From NCBI RefSeq assembly GCF_964199755.1, contig NC_133914.1, positions 2,170,001-2,234,000 of the forward strand: a DNA stretch of 64,000 bases, read 5' to 3'. Of the stretch, positions 23,707 to 35,704 are shown piece after piece; position 1 is the stretch's first letter, and every line of letters begins with the position of its first letter. Origin of the DNA: Larus michahellis. Lineage: Eukaryota; Chordata; Aves; Charadriiformes; Laridae. The position numbers were made by a program, and so were the translations under genes. A model generated the notes under the pieces. It was not told where the DNA came from and searched no databases. It saw only the letters and a list, made by a program, of their open reading frames with translations.

Positions 23707-26700
23707 CTTGAAAGAGAAAGAAGATGGCATTTGATGAGCAACTGAGTTAATTTCTTATACTATTCCTTGTTTCATACTGGGAGGCTTTCACCTACTGATG
23801 CGCTTGCGTCGCTGCCTACTCGCATTTCTACAAAAAAAAGCTGTGGCTCATTGCTGATAGACCAGTTGTGGGTTGGAGGCTTAATGCATTTTTGAAGGTA
23901 TAAATCAGCCGTATTATTCAAAGCAACATTTCCTAGAACAGTTGTCTGAGAGACATGGTGGGAACAAGTCAAAATAATTAAAGCTTGTTTTACAGCAAAA
24001 ACAAGTTTGCAAATTAACGTATTCCAAAAAACTCTGAAAGAAAATGCCTAAGACACGCTTTTTGTCTGTGTGTCTACTTCTGATTCAGCCCATGGGCTTC
24101 TGGGGGTTCCTTCCCGCAGGACTTTGCGCCAGGCACCGCCGCCAGCTCACCGGGGAACTCGGGAGGCTCCAGTCTGTCCCTCAAACAGCCAAGAACGCAC
24201 AAAACTAACTGACCATGAAAACAAACAATACCTTTCACCTTTTCCAGCAAGTGCATAGAAAACTAACACATGCTAGTTATTGTGAGATTCTGTTAATTTA
24301 ACAATGATTTTTTAAAAATGTATTTTTTTGGCTTAAGGTAGGTCCTCCCTCTCTCTTTGTACCTCTTTAGGCTCTAACCTTTTTATTACATCTCTATCTA
24401 TCTACATCCAACGCAGCTGAAATTTGAGTCCAACATATGAAACTTTCACTCGAATCTCCACGATGCTTTGTTTGATGCTTTGTTTAGAATTAACACGCGA
24501 TTACCTGCCGTTAATGGATATTCCAGTGAAGGAAACACTGTGTTGTCAGTACGTGTGCTCTTTTGCACCACCACTCCATGCAAAGCACAAGTCAATCTAT
24601 TAAATGAGAGTCTCATGCTTTGCATCCAAGTATTTATTCAAGGTCCGCACACCACTACAATTCAGCACAAAGAACTAAAAGTTTGACTAACTCCTGCTTA
24701 TTCAGGTATTGCAGAAAATGCGATTTCTAACATGCATTTTCTGCTGCTTGGAAATCTAAAGAGCTTCAGGTATTGCAGAACCAATACCTAAAGGGACAAA
24801 TAAGTTCAAGCCTCTGTGACTAAAACACTCCTTTCCCAAAGGAAAGTCTTGTTTCAGTTGAGCAGGAAAAGAACCTCTTGCGACCGCTGCCCGGGCAGCC
24901 TTCCCGCGCTGCACGCTCGCTGCCAGCGCGAATCAGCCCCAGCAGACTGATGGTTTGCCCCCAATACACCTCCTATTCACCTTTAGCTCTTGGAAAAGAG
25001 CTTCAAAGACTTTCACAGATACCTAGACATTAAATGCTCATGCTCTAACATTTCAAAAATTTTTATTTTTTTTAAGCGGGTTGGGGGGGAGTTGGAACTA
25101 AGCACAGATCCATTTTCTCCCTTGAGCAAGTCAAAACCCAGCCCGGGTAGTCTTCCCTAAGAGGTTACTACAGCAGAACCGGAAAATATTTTGGGGTTGT
25201 ACTTATTTGTTTTAAAAAAGTCCCAGTGTTTCACCGCGTAAGACTCTGATAAATCACCACGCTTTGAATGAAGTCTACCCTCTGGCAGTCCCACCCTTTC
25301 TGTAGACACAAGCGTGCTCTCATTGCATTAATTCATCTCGCAGTACCTGTCACCGCGACGGGAGATAGCAGGAGAGATAAGGGGGGGAAGTCTTACAGCA
25401 GACTTCGCATCCCTGCGCTCCCTGCACTTCCACCAGCCGCCCAGCTCTCCGGCGCACGGCGTCAGCAGCCCAGCCAGCTGAGCAGAGCAAGTCCCGAGTC
25501 CCACATGCTCCTGGTTCTGTTCATTCCGCATCCCTGACCTAATATTGATTGCGCCTTATAAAATTCCCCACTCCTTGCAACATCATCATCCCTGCTGGAA
25601 ACGTATGAGTAAGATTTCCACTGGAGAAACCCCACTGCACAGAAACTCTGAGATAATGACCGTTGTGCAATCCGAGCTGGATAGGAATCACTGGTGCAAA
25701 CGGCGTTATCGTAAACAAAATAATCTGAGGACTCACGTAGTTCAGCATCAACTGTATCTTTACTCTTCTTCCAAACTAGGTTTTCCAACGTCTCAGGAGA
25801 CAGGAGTCATCACCTTGGAGAAGGCTGGATGGTCGAAAGGTCGAGGAGTCTGTAATGCGAAATGAGATACACTTGATGCTGTGGTTCTGGATTATTCTTG
25901 ATTACGATAACGTGGTATGCACCGAAACTTCTGCAGCTTGAAACATCTGTGTTTATTTTGGCTTAGAAAAGGCCTGAAGCTCCTGACATCACGTGAGAGA
26001 GTAAAAGGGCTCCTGAAGTTCAGTCCCCAAAGAGTCACAGACGCATGGCCCTGCGCAGCAAGACAAATACAAACGTCAACGATCTCAAAAGGCATTCTGT
26101 GACACGAGACAGACCTTCAGAGCAGAAACAAACACCTTCTCCATTTTAACCTCCCCCACATGGTGCTAGCTTGCCTGTTTTCAACAGTATCTGAAATACG
26201 CCCAAGTGAGCAATAGTGTCACAACAGAATCTTCACCACTGGAAGCAGGTCTTTTTTATATTCAGCCGCTTAAAAAAATAATAGAATTAATTCAATTCAA
26301 ATTCAGTACTGCTTAATAGTTCACCTGGTCCCATTTAAAAAGAGAAATTTAGGATTTAAATCCAGACACTCTAGAATTGAATCTATACCACCTCTACCAA
26401 ATGCTTAAAGCTTACCCCTCAGATATTACACGTGTTACACCTTTCTTAATCCAAGCTGGTTTACTTTACCAGCATCCAGTTAGATCAACTTAAAATTGCC
26501 CAAGGGACGTTTGGGATGCAGGAGCCAAACTCCCAACACCACACAAAACACAACAAGGTATTATCGCCCGGTCCTGGGGGGAGGTCTGCAAAGCCTGCTA
26601 AAGATGTTTCCGAATTAAAGTACCGCAGCTATTTATACTTTGATGAACAATGTTCAGGCTGTAGGCAGCCCCGTGCCGGCGGCGCAGGCAGCCCGCTCGC

Positions 26701-29700
26701 CAGCCAGCACTTTCGCTATGAGTCGTCTCGGCGCTGAGAGCGAGCGGAGGTGCCCCAGCCCGACCGCTGCTTAAAGGACATCCACCGACTTAAATATCAC
26801 AGCTTCGTCGCAGAACGCTTGTAAGAACAAGTGAGAAATGCACCAATATAAATGGGAACTCGACTCTTAAGGACAATCCTGCGCCACTCACGGCACTGCC
26901 TACCCCGTCTCCCTGCTCGGATCCTGCTGCTCCGGCTGCATCGCCAGGGTAGCAGAGCCCACCAAAAGCCTCAGGGGCCTGCAGCAGCACCCAGAGGGTT
27001 CACACCTGAGCACTTCGGGTTCCTCTGAGACTGGAATGAAGGACGGTCGGATGGAAGGAAGGTCCCAGAGCAAAGGGAAGAAAATCGGGGCCAGCCGCTG
27101 TGAAAAAGCAGGAAGTTTGTTCCCTTTTCTGCACATTGTGTAACCTCAATTAGAGCAAGGAAATTGGTCAAAAGGGCACAGAGTTCCTTGTGCAAGCCTC
27201 CTGCAGAACAAGTGGCCATCCTCGAGGCATAGGGCTAAGAAGAGTATTTTGAAACAGGGTTCAAGGAAAACCTTAAAACAAGAACAGCAGTGCAGGAGGC
27301 TCCCCCTCCCTGCCGAGCCAGCGGGCATTTTCTACCTGCAAATTCATTTCACCTTGGCTCAAGCTGGGCTGATACAAAGCTCTGACTTCAAGGGGCTTCA
27401 CTGCTACAAGTACTCGCTGGCATTGCTCAGACACCAACTACATCCTGGAAGAACAAGCTTTTAAGTAAGTTTTAGACAAAAGCCATGATAAACTGGACCA
27501 CTTAAAATGACTCCGCAGCTGTAAGCAGAAACACGAGGCCACAGCGGCCCTTACTGCTCAGACCCAGAGCGGGGCCCGTTGCGAGATGGGGGTCCCGTCC
27601 CACGAGCAGTGAGCTGATCTGCCATCCGCCCGTGGGCCCTGGAGCATCCCAGACCCCCAGCTCCGGCTCCCCCCGCCCTGCACTGGCCGCAGGAGCCCTG
27701 CTCGCCCCGCACAGCGCAGCTGGAGGGGCGCCGGCAGCGTCACTGCTCCTCCACCTAACGCAGTCCAACAGCAAACGAGTTTCTTCTCTGTGGCAGCCAT
27801 TGCCACTGGGGCAGCCGAGCCTTCCCAGGACAGGATTGCTCCGAGCACGCCAGAGGGGATTACTGCATCGCACAAGGATTTCCTCCTCGCACACAATGAG
27901 CAGAGGGCAAACGAGCAGCAAGTGGAGCCCCACACACGAACTGGGTACACGGCAGCACAGCTGAGAGTTAAAACAACCCAAAGGTGAGAATTTAGAACAT
28001 TTCCATGAGAGGTGGTGAGCACTGTAAAGGTGAAGAGCATCTCCCAGCCCCTGCAGCAATGCCTCTGGCTACAGGCAGCCCCACAGACAGCCGGGACTTT
28101 CCAATTCTTAAGACTAAAAAAAAAAAAAAAGTCTTTAACATCGGCAGGATCACTCTCAAGTGAGTGCATCCAACATTTCTGCAAAGAATCAGAACAAAAC
28201 CATTTATCCTTTAAACCACTCCAACCTAAGGAGAGGACTGCCGGGTACTGATGCGGTGGGTTTACCACCCCCTCCCCCAAAAACCGAACTGTACAATCTG
28301 AATCAAGCCACCCCCGCGCCCCATCCCACCATCTGTGACACAAATGGTCTCTCTCACACAGACAATGAAGTTACAAGTCTAGCACAAAAATTCATTACTT
28401 AATTTTAATGTGGTGCATCCAATATATCAAACATCTTACTGGAGAAGTGTCTAAAGCTTCTTACTGTGCTAGCTATGACTTTAATAGAATACTTAATCAA
28501 ATAATTTTGGAGACCTAGATGTAACATCTTTTAATTACATAGCTTAAGGAAATTGTCTAATTCCTGAATTACTGCATGGTGTTCCAGTGCCCAGCACAAC
28601 AACAAAGGAAAACAAGAGAGGAGGAAACTGCCCTTTTCATCTCAGATCAAGGAACAGGCAGGTCCTGCAGTCCAGCAGCCACGGCTAATAGCTGGAGCAG
28701 GAAAAAAAAAGCACCTCTGGGGCGTTAACAGGATTACTCAGCAGCACAGAAACTAGTCAAGACACCGGAGCAGCTGATACAACCTCCGCATGATGCTTTC
28801 TGTTGTTTTATCTTGCAACAAGGGGGCAAAGCGAGTTAGCCAGTATTTACACTTTCTAGTGTGATGACTGGCAACCTCAAAGGCATCCTACCCCACTGCT
28901 ACACGCGAGCTGATCTTGAAAAGTAAGGCAGTGGGATGAGCTGGCAGCTGGGAACCAGCAGCAGATGATGGAGCCCACCAGTGTCTGCTGGAAGTTCAGG
29001 GCTACTGAGGACAAGCTCCTTCAGCAAGGACCTCACACCATTAAGGGAATCCTGCCCCAGGAGCCCAGGTGCTGCCGGGGCAGCTCCCAGGCGGCCGACG
29101 GAGCCAAGCTGTGGCTGCTCCCGCTCGCCCCACCGCCAGTACGCGGCACCCAAACCCGCCCGTTGCTGCTGACCTGGAAACGCTGCAGGTGGAAACACGA
29201 CAGGGCTGCGCAGGAGTCGCAGGCAGGGCTGCCGACACGTGAATCACCGCTCCCCGCAGGCTTCCTCACCGGGCTCAAAACCTCCGTGGCGGAGAGGCAG
29301 CACCGGGCGCTCTACCGCCTAGGGAAGCACAATACTGCTCTGCACCCATGAACTCTCCATCTCCTTCCCCAGGCAGAAGACGACCTGACACCCAACGCGG
29401 CAGCATTTCTGCCCGGCTTTCTCTTCTGGGAGCCAAACGCTGCAGCTTTTGGGATGAAGCTGGAGACCAACAGGTTTTGTCCTGTTCTCCCTGTCCACTC
29501 TCCTCTCAGCCAGTGCAGGCCCCAGCTTTTGCAAAAATTAAGCTAAAAGAATGGATTCAAATGCACAGTATCAGGCTGCACCTTTTACCACCGAAATAAC
29601 ACACTGGGCAGTATTTATCAGTGAAGATCAATCGAAGTTCACTTTTAAGCCTGGTTCACGGCAAGTTCCAGCTCAGGAGAAGCTATGTTGGACATGACCT

Positions 29701-32700
29701 AAAAACCTACATGAATGCTAACATCAAATGAGTAAAACTTCGAGTATGGTCTGGCATCCCAGCATGGGAACAAGCAGGTCGGTATCGCTGCGAGAAGGAG
29801 CAATCCCAGAGCGTTGCCACACACTTTCCCAGGGCAAACCTGGCTGGAGACAGCTCAGACCCGAGTCATCAGCGCTCCCAGGGAGAGAGGCTCGATTCCC
29901 ATTGGAAAAGTTTCCCTGAGAACAGGCAGAGTCGGGATCAGGCAGGTCTGTGGAGGAGTCACTGGCTGGGGGATTACAGGGAATGTTTGCCGGGCAGATT
30001 CCAAGCAAAGGAGGCGTGCAGGAAGGAGGGACAGCTGGGGTGGGCTCCCCCCTCCGCAAAGCACTGTGGTAGATTCACTGTACAGGAACATTAACTTTAC
30101 CAAAGGCTTTGGAAGTTTAACTGTTCTGTAAGAGAAGTAATAATAAAAAAAAAAAAAAAAGCAGCCCATCAGATGACTCAGAGCCACCAGCACAACCCAT
30201 GTACCGCTGCACGAGCCCTTCCGGGAAGGGAAGCCTTCTCCAGAAACAGAGGAGCCCTGACTCAGAGATTTCTTGGAAACGTGCGGAGACTCATTCAAGC
30301 TCCTTCCCTAAGCAAGAAGTTAGTGCAAAACCAGACCCAGAGAGTCTCTGACCAAAGTAGAAGGAAGAATCTGAAGGTGCCGGCACAGCACAAGGGGCTG
30401 GGGCACCCCTATGCCATCCAAAGGCACCTGGTAAGCTACGAACTTGCCAGCAGCCCCTGCTGAACCAACCCACTAGAACATCTCCTTCCTCAGCCCAACC
30501 TGCCGATTAGTTTCATCCCGGGCATGTAGGCATGGCACAGCCGGCACTTGAGAGGCCGCAGTGCTCAAAGGGACCCCAGTACACCTTGCCTACATCCCCA
30601 CGTCTACCTGTGGCCAGTCTCCAACTTCCCAGGGACAAAAAAGGCTTCCACAGGCCACATCAGGGAAAGCAAATTCCTTCCTGGCCCCCCGAGGAAGACA
30701 GGGAAACTCTGAAGCACAGGATTCCAGCAACATAATTACAGTGCAAGCAAGCAACAAGCTGGGCTTTCTTTAAACCCTTCTGATGCATCAACGCATGAGA
30801 TAGCCAAGGACTCATCTCTGGGAGTTCCCTGTTTGGTTACATAAACACCAGCTTCAGCTTAACCCTTTCACGCTGAAGCACAGCCCACATCCACCAGGAA
30901 AAGTCCCCGCGCTGGCCCAACATCTTCACGGCAGGGGGACAGCACAGGAAAAGAGCCGGGAAATCCAATGGCAGCAGTCGAGGCTGCATCGCTCTCCCAG
31001 CACAGAGCACGAGGTCCTGACTTTGGGCTGCTCCTGTGAAGTCAGGCAGACACTACCTTTAAAATCACCATCAGGTGAGATGCGTATTATATTATGAGAT
31101 TTTATTTTTCCTTTATAGCTTATGTTACTATGTACACTTAATATTCCCTAAATCCACTGCAACAGGACTTTCCACATCCGCACAAAGGTTATCGCATGAC
31201 TCACGCACGTGCTGACACTTTCGTTACAGTGAGGTGTGGCTGCTGTTTTTCACGATAGTTTACTCATCTAGCCTAAACAGATAGAGAGAAATACACTTAA
31301 GTTATCAACATACACTGCCACGCTAATGTTGCTATCGTTCGTAGCATGAAAGCACACTGATAGACGCTGTAAATCCACAAATGTGCATCTGACTAACAAA
31401 AATAGACTGTTTCACATAGAAAACTACAAGGGGTATGGAACCTCCTCCGGTCTAGCAAGAGCTCACAGGCATGAGCACACCGTACAAGTCCCGAGCGCGG
31501 CCGAGTCCCCGCAGACAGATCACACATCCCTTGTTTCGGCTAAGCACAGTGGGCAGTCCAGGCAAAATCAATAGGGTTGTCCTTAATCAAACAGCAGCCA
31601 AGCGCCTACAAGGCTTCCCTCTGCATGGTTTCAGATGATTCCGTAATATCCTGAGGACAAAAAGCAGGTGAACACGAGGGTCCTTTTAAATAATGAGATT
31701 ATGTGACCGAACCATCAGCACGGATTCCACAAAGAAACAATAAAAGGATGTAGCAAAAACACTCCAGCATCAGGGAAAGATGTCCTGCATCCCAACCACT
31801 ACCGGCCCGGGGCCATTTGCCACAGGTAAGCCTTTCCCTGTCCCTCAAGGAACACCCACCTGGGCTGCAGGCACCCCGCAAACCCAACCACCCTCCCCCT
31901 GCACCCAACTTGGGAGGCTGTCACCGTGCACTGGCCTCTGCTCTGGCTTTTCCACCTCCCTCCAGACACAGGATTACAGCCAGGACGCCCAGCACACCTA
32001 CACAGCAGCATACGCTAAGCCTACACATCAAGACTCTAAACTAGCAGAGAACTGACCATCAACACCAGTACAGCATGTCTGCAGCCATGGCAGGAGCAGC
32101 TGGCCAGGGACAAGACAAGGCCCAAACCCCGTGTCAGGGCAAGGAGCAGCGGGGCAGAGCTGCCACGGGCTGCCTCCGACAGCAGCGGGAGACCCTTAAC
32201 GCTCCCACCTATCGTGACAGCGAAGCTCCCAAAGGCCACAGCCAAGGGGTAACAGAAAGAGGGTGCGATGGAGGCAACCCCAGAGCGTGCCTCCTGCTCT
32301 CCTCAGGTGAGCGCACACAGGGAGGACGGGGCAGGTTTCCGTAGCCGGAGCCAGCTATAATGCTTTATGGTCTTACTCATGCTCACGGAGAGGCACAACC
32401 TCCAGCGACTCACTGCCGAGGCACACGAGACTCCTCCTCGGAGCAGAGGTCCCAGCCTCCCACACTGGGACATTCCTGCCCAGGCCGAAAGCGAGATCAG
32501 CCCCCACAGGACCCCTGTGCTCGCCCGGGGAGCCCTGAACCTGCCACCGCGCTACGAAACCAGCTCTGCCGTCAGCGGGGCCCGAACCCCCAGCTCTGAC
32601 AGGGCAGAAAGGGACAAAGGGATTTTACTCGGTGACATTTTTAATTCCCCACCAGATCAAATCCCACCCTCCTCCGGGGAGCCTCCGCGGCACCGGCAGC

Positions 32701-33129
32701 GCACGGCCCGGCCGGGCCGCCCCGGGGGAGGCTCCCCAGAGGGGCCCGGAGATCCTCACGGCGGGTCGAAGCCACGGCACACGCGTGGGGACCGGCGCGG
32801 CCCGGCTTCCCCAGGGCCCCTCCCGAGCTGCCGGCAGCGGGCGGACTCCACCGGCGCGGCCCGGCCACGGCCCCGCCAGCCGGGAGGGCGCTGCCCCGAA
32901 GGCCCCGCAGAGCGGCCGGGCACCCGGCACCACGCGGCGAAGCCTCTGCCGGGGACCGGCGCAGAATGAGCACGAACGAGGCGGCTCCACGCAGCGACTG
33001 GCCCGGTTTCGCACGGCCGGGGTTGTCGGCGGCGACTCTCGGCTGCGCTGCCCGGGCCGCCCACCCCCTCGCACAGCAGTACCGGGACCCGCCCCGGGCC
33101 CCGGCTCGCCCCCGCCGATCCCCGCTCAC
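23707..33129 (-). other. STK40: STK40 intron 1
   Basis: A 9.4-kb intron, mostly AT-rich with scattered poly(A) and poly(T) runs. Long frames at 27502-28343 overlap one another in two registers and look accidental. I found no coding exon, clear transposon or RNA gene in it. The last kilobase before exon 1 grades into the CpG island. Confidence 0.5.
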
Positions 33130-33225
33130 CCATGGCCCCGGGGCCGGCGCGGCGGCCGGCGCCTCCCGCAGCCCCACGCCCGGCCGCGGCCTCCGCTCCG
33201 CTCCGCGGCGGCGGCCACCTGACAG
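33130..33225 (-). promoter_or_regulatory. STK40: STK40 first exon and core promoter (5' end approximate)
   Basis: A good donor (ATGG|GTGAGC) at 33129/33130 lies in a CpG island 9.4 kb upstream of the first certain coding exon. The exon ends with ATGG in a favourable Kozak context; splicing to 23706 puts this ATG in frame with the usual start and adds four residues (Met-Glu-Pro-Arg). CGGAAGTGACG at 33226-33236 (read on +) is an ETS/CRE-like composite near the likely start of transcription. The 5' limit of the exon is a guess. Confidence 0.6.
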
Positions 33226-33319
33226 CGGAAGTGACGCACGCGCCACCGCCCCCCCGGCGCCACCATCCCGCCTCCCCCTGCGCCGCCGCAGAGATGGCGA
33301 CGGGGAAGGGGCGGCGCTG

Positions 33320-33540
33320 ATTGGCCGGCTGAGCCAGCGCCGGCTGCTATTGGCGGAGAGCCCGGAGGCTGGAAGGGGATCTTTGCGGCAGACTTTCATT
33401 GGTCGAGGCGCGGAGACGGAGTAATGGCAAGAAGCGAAGGCTGATTGGCTGGGGCGGGATGACTCCCTCCGCCGATTGGCTGCCGCTCCGGACGGGGGGG
33501 TTGTGAGGCACGCGGGAGATTCGAACGCGCCGTTGATTGG
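33320..33540 (-). promoter_or_regulatory. STK40: Array of six CCAAT boxes upstream of STK40
   Basis: ATTGG, which is CCAAT on the - strand, occurs at 33320-33324, 33349-33353, 33398-33402, 33444-33448, 33475-33479 and 33536-33540. All six have the same orientation and are spaced 29-61 bp apart. CCAAT is the NF-Y site, and closely spaced arrays of it mark strong housekeeping or cell-cycle promoters. They lie 90-310 bp upstream of the presumed STK40 start. Confidence 0.65.
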
Positions 33541-33719
33541 CGGAGAGGCGGGTGCTTTCACGGCGGGCCCCGCCCACAGAGGCCCGGCACCACGGGCCGC
33601 CGGGGCCCAGCCCAGCGCAGGGCCAGGCCGCACCGCGGGGCCTGCAGCACCCGGGCCCGGGGTCGGCTCCGGAGCAGGAGGCTGGCCCCTGGCAGGAGGT
33701 CCCTGGCCTCCCCACTAAA

Positions 33720-34620
33720 GCCCAGCCGCCTCCCTGGCTTTCCTGCGGCTGGCGCTGTCCCCGGCCCGTGGAGGACGCGTGGCCCCCGTTCAGAGCAGTT
33801 TCTTACACCCGAGCTCTTAAACACCCTCCCGTCTCCCTGAGTCACAGCGAAGCCCGGTGCTGCCACCACCCCAGCGCAGGACCTGGGCCCAGAGCGGGGC
33901 CCACTAGGGGAGAGGCGCCCAGCTCCGCCTCAGGAGGCCCATGGCAGCAGGTGACAAAGGGAGCCCTGTGGAAAGCAGATGAAGTCAGCTGTTGGCTGCG
34001 CGGTGCTCACGGCAGAGGTGCAGCAGGCCGAGGAAGCGCCGCAGAGCTTTGGGGATGGGTGACGGTGGAGCGGGGACGCGGAGGAGCCGGCAGCAGCAGC
34101 AGCGTTCCCCATGTCTCAGGAGAAGCACCTTTGCACTTCTCCAGGCAGACAGTGCTGCCCCTTCCCCTCCAAGCTCAGCCCCGCTCCACTCGGGACAGAC
34201 GTTCCTCTCACCCTCTTCCCATTAAACGCTTTCAGCCCAGCAGGAAGCCAAGAGAACAGACCACCAGCCCCCTCCCAGTGCAGGACCAGCGTCTCCGGCT
34301 CCTGTGGGCAGTGATGCTGGCAGCAGCAGGACTCCAGATCTGTGAGCAGGGGAAGGCAAAGCTGCAGGACGGCTGTGGCTGAGCAACAACCACAGAATCC
34401 AGCTTTGGCCAAAAGGGCTTTGTTTGACCACCAGAGAAGGGACACGAGTAGCTGCCAACAGAACAGGAAATGAGCTGAGATCACAGACCCTTCTAAGTGG
34501 GGTTATTAATTAAAAAAAAAAATAGTAACCCTGCTCCCCCACAGGCACCAGCCAGGGGAGCAGCAGAGCCCCGGGCCGAGGTGCGGAGGTGGCTGGCAGT
34601 CCGGTGGAAGGGGCAAGTCC
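33720..34620. other. Gap between STK40 promoter and LSM10 3' end
   Basis: GC-rich sequence without recognisable coding exons. The LSM10 3' UTR must end here. No canonical AATAAA was found on the - strand; a TTAATAA-containing patch at 34504-34512 is the only A-rich candidate. Confidence 0.4.
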
Positions 34621-34626
34621 GGGGTC

Positions 34627-34998
34627 TCACTTGTGCTTGGCGCGAGGGAACTCCTTCCTGCCCTTGTCGCGGCCCCCGAAGTAGCGGACCCTGTGGATGG
34701 CCTGCAGCTGCTGCTCGATGGTGGTCCTGATGTCCACCTCGTCAGGGATGTGGACGTAGCGGACGTTCCTGCCGGTCACAAAGAGCTCATCCAGGCAGGA
34801 CACCGTGCCCTGCCTGTCCGTGAAGGTCACCTCGGCCAGCCGCACGTTCATGAAGGCGTCCACGTTAGTGACGCGCCCCGTGGCTGTGCTCTCATCACGG
34901 AGGTCCACCGTGGTGACGTGGCCGCGCAGACCCTGCAGCAGGATGACCAGGCTGTTCTCGGCGATGGTGCGCTCCTTGACAGAGTGGCTGACCTCCAT
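34627..34998 (-). CDS. LSM10: LSM10, U7 snRNP Sm-like protein
   Basis: A single coding exon of 372 nt encodes 123 aa, the human length. The start [17 protein letters not shown] aligns with human [17 protein letters not shown]. An Sm1-type segment ([14 protein letters not shown] through [10 protein letters not shown], about residues 28-55) and an Sm2-type segment ([18 protein letters not shown], about 72-89) are both present. The tail is basic ([16 protein letters not shown]). LSM10 pairs with LSM11 to replace SmD1/SmD2 in the U7 ring that directs 3' end processing of replication-dependent histone mRNAs in the nucleus. An acceptor (TTCCTCGCCACAG) ends at 35006, so the coding exon starts at 35005 and at least one untranslated exon lies upstream. 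The longer open frame reaching 35097 is intronic read-through. Confidence 0.97.
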   Translation of the reverse strand: MEVSHSVKERTIAENSLVILLQGLRGHVTTVDLRDESTATGRVTNVDAFMNVRLAEVTFTDRQGTVSCLDELFVTGRNVRYVHIPDEVDIRTTIEQQLQAIHRVRYFGGRDKGRKEFPRAKHK

Positions 34999-35099
34999 CG
35001 CGCGGCTGTGGCGAGGAAGAGGGAGATGGCGGGGAAGCGGGAGATGCCGTGCTGCACCCCAGCGGGGCACCCACCTCCACACTGCCGGGAGACCCACCC

Positions 35100-35575
35100 T
35101 CCTCTCCTTGCACGCTCGTATACACGCACACTACCCCTCTCCCAAGTCACTCCATGTGACCCCCCTTGCACAGCGCGGTCCTCGCTCCCTGCCCCCCTTG
35201 CACGCTCACTGAACACGGCCCCTCTCCCACGGGTCACTCGTGTTCTCCACGTGCCCCCCTTGCACGCACATACAGACTGTCCTCCCTCCCTTGCACACTC
35301 ACCCCTACGCTGCCCCCCATCCCCTTGCGCTCTGCACGCCCCTGTGCCCGCTGCCTCCTCCCCTGGCACACTCACCCCCTGTCCCCTCCCCCTGCACACG
35401 CACACGCCACCTCCTCCCCTCGCACCGCTCCTCCCCGTGCACACGCACTCCACCGCCCCCCTCCCTCGCACGGTGCCGCTCCCCGCCTTGCACGCTCACC
35501 CGCCGCTTCCCCCCCTCGCACCCTCAGGCCCTGCCTCCCCCCTCGCACACTCACCCGCTCCCCCCCGCACACCCG
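35100..35575 (-). repeat. C-rich tandem repeat in LSM10 intron 1, units carrying splice-donor sequences
   Basis: A degenerate array built on CCCCTTGCACACTCACCCC, with spacers of varying length. On the - strand the core reads GGTGAGTGTGCAAGG. Copies near 35297, 35370, 35494 and 35549 contain a perfect GGTGAGT or GGTGAGC. The array fills most of the interval between the LSM10 acceptor at 35006 and the end of OSCP1. The untranslated LSM10 first exon probably ends at one of these donors, possibly the one at 35549-35555. Confidence 0.7.
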
Positions 35576-35693
35576 CCGCGCTCCCCGGCGGCAGGAAGGG
35601 GCGGCCCCGCCTGCGCACTGCGCCCGCCCCCCGGCCCCAGCCCCGGCCCCGGCCCCGTGCGGTCGCCGCTCGCAGCCGGGCTGTGCGCAGGTC

Positions 35694-35699
35694 TTTAAT
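35694..35699 (-). terminator. OSCP1: OSCP1 poly(A) signal (ATTAAA)
   Basis: ATTAAA occurs on the - strand only 6 nt after the OSCP1 stop codon at 35705-35707. It implies a 3' UTR of roughly 25-35 nt if used. No AATAAA is present in the following 600 bp of the - strand. Confidence 0.6.
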
Positions 35700-35704
35700 G
35701 TCGC

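Noticed and set aside
27502-28343. Two overlapping - strand frames of 185 and 261 codons in STK40 intron 1
   Set aside because: They overlap in different registers, one runs through a poly(Phe) encoded by a homopolymer, and neither resembles a known protein or has splice-site support.
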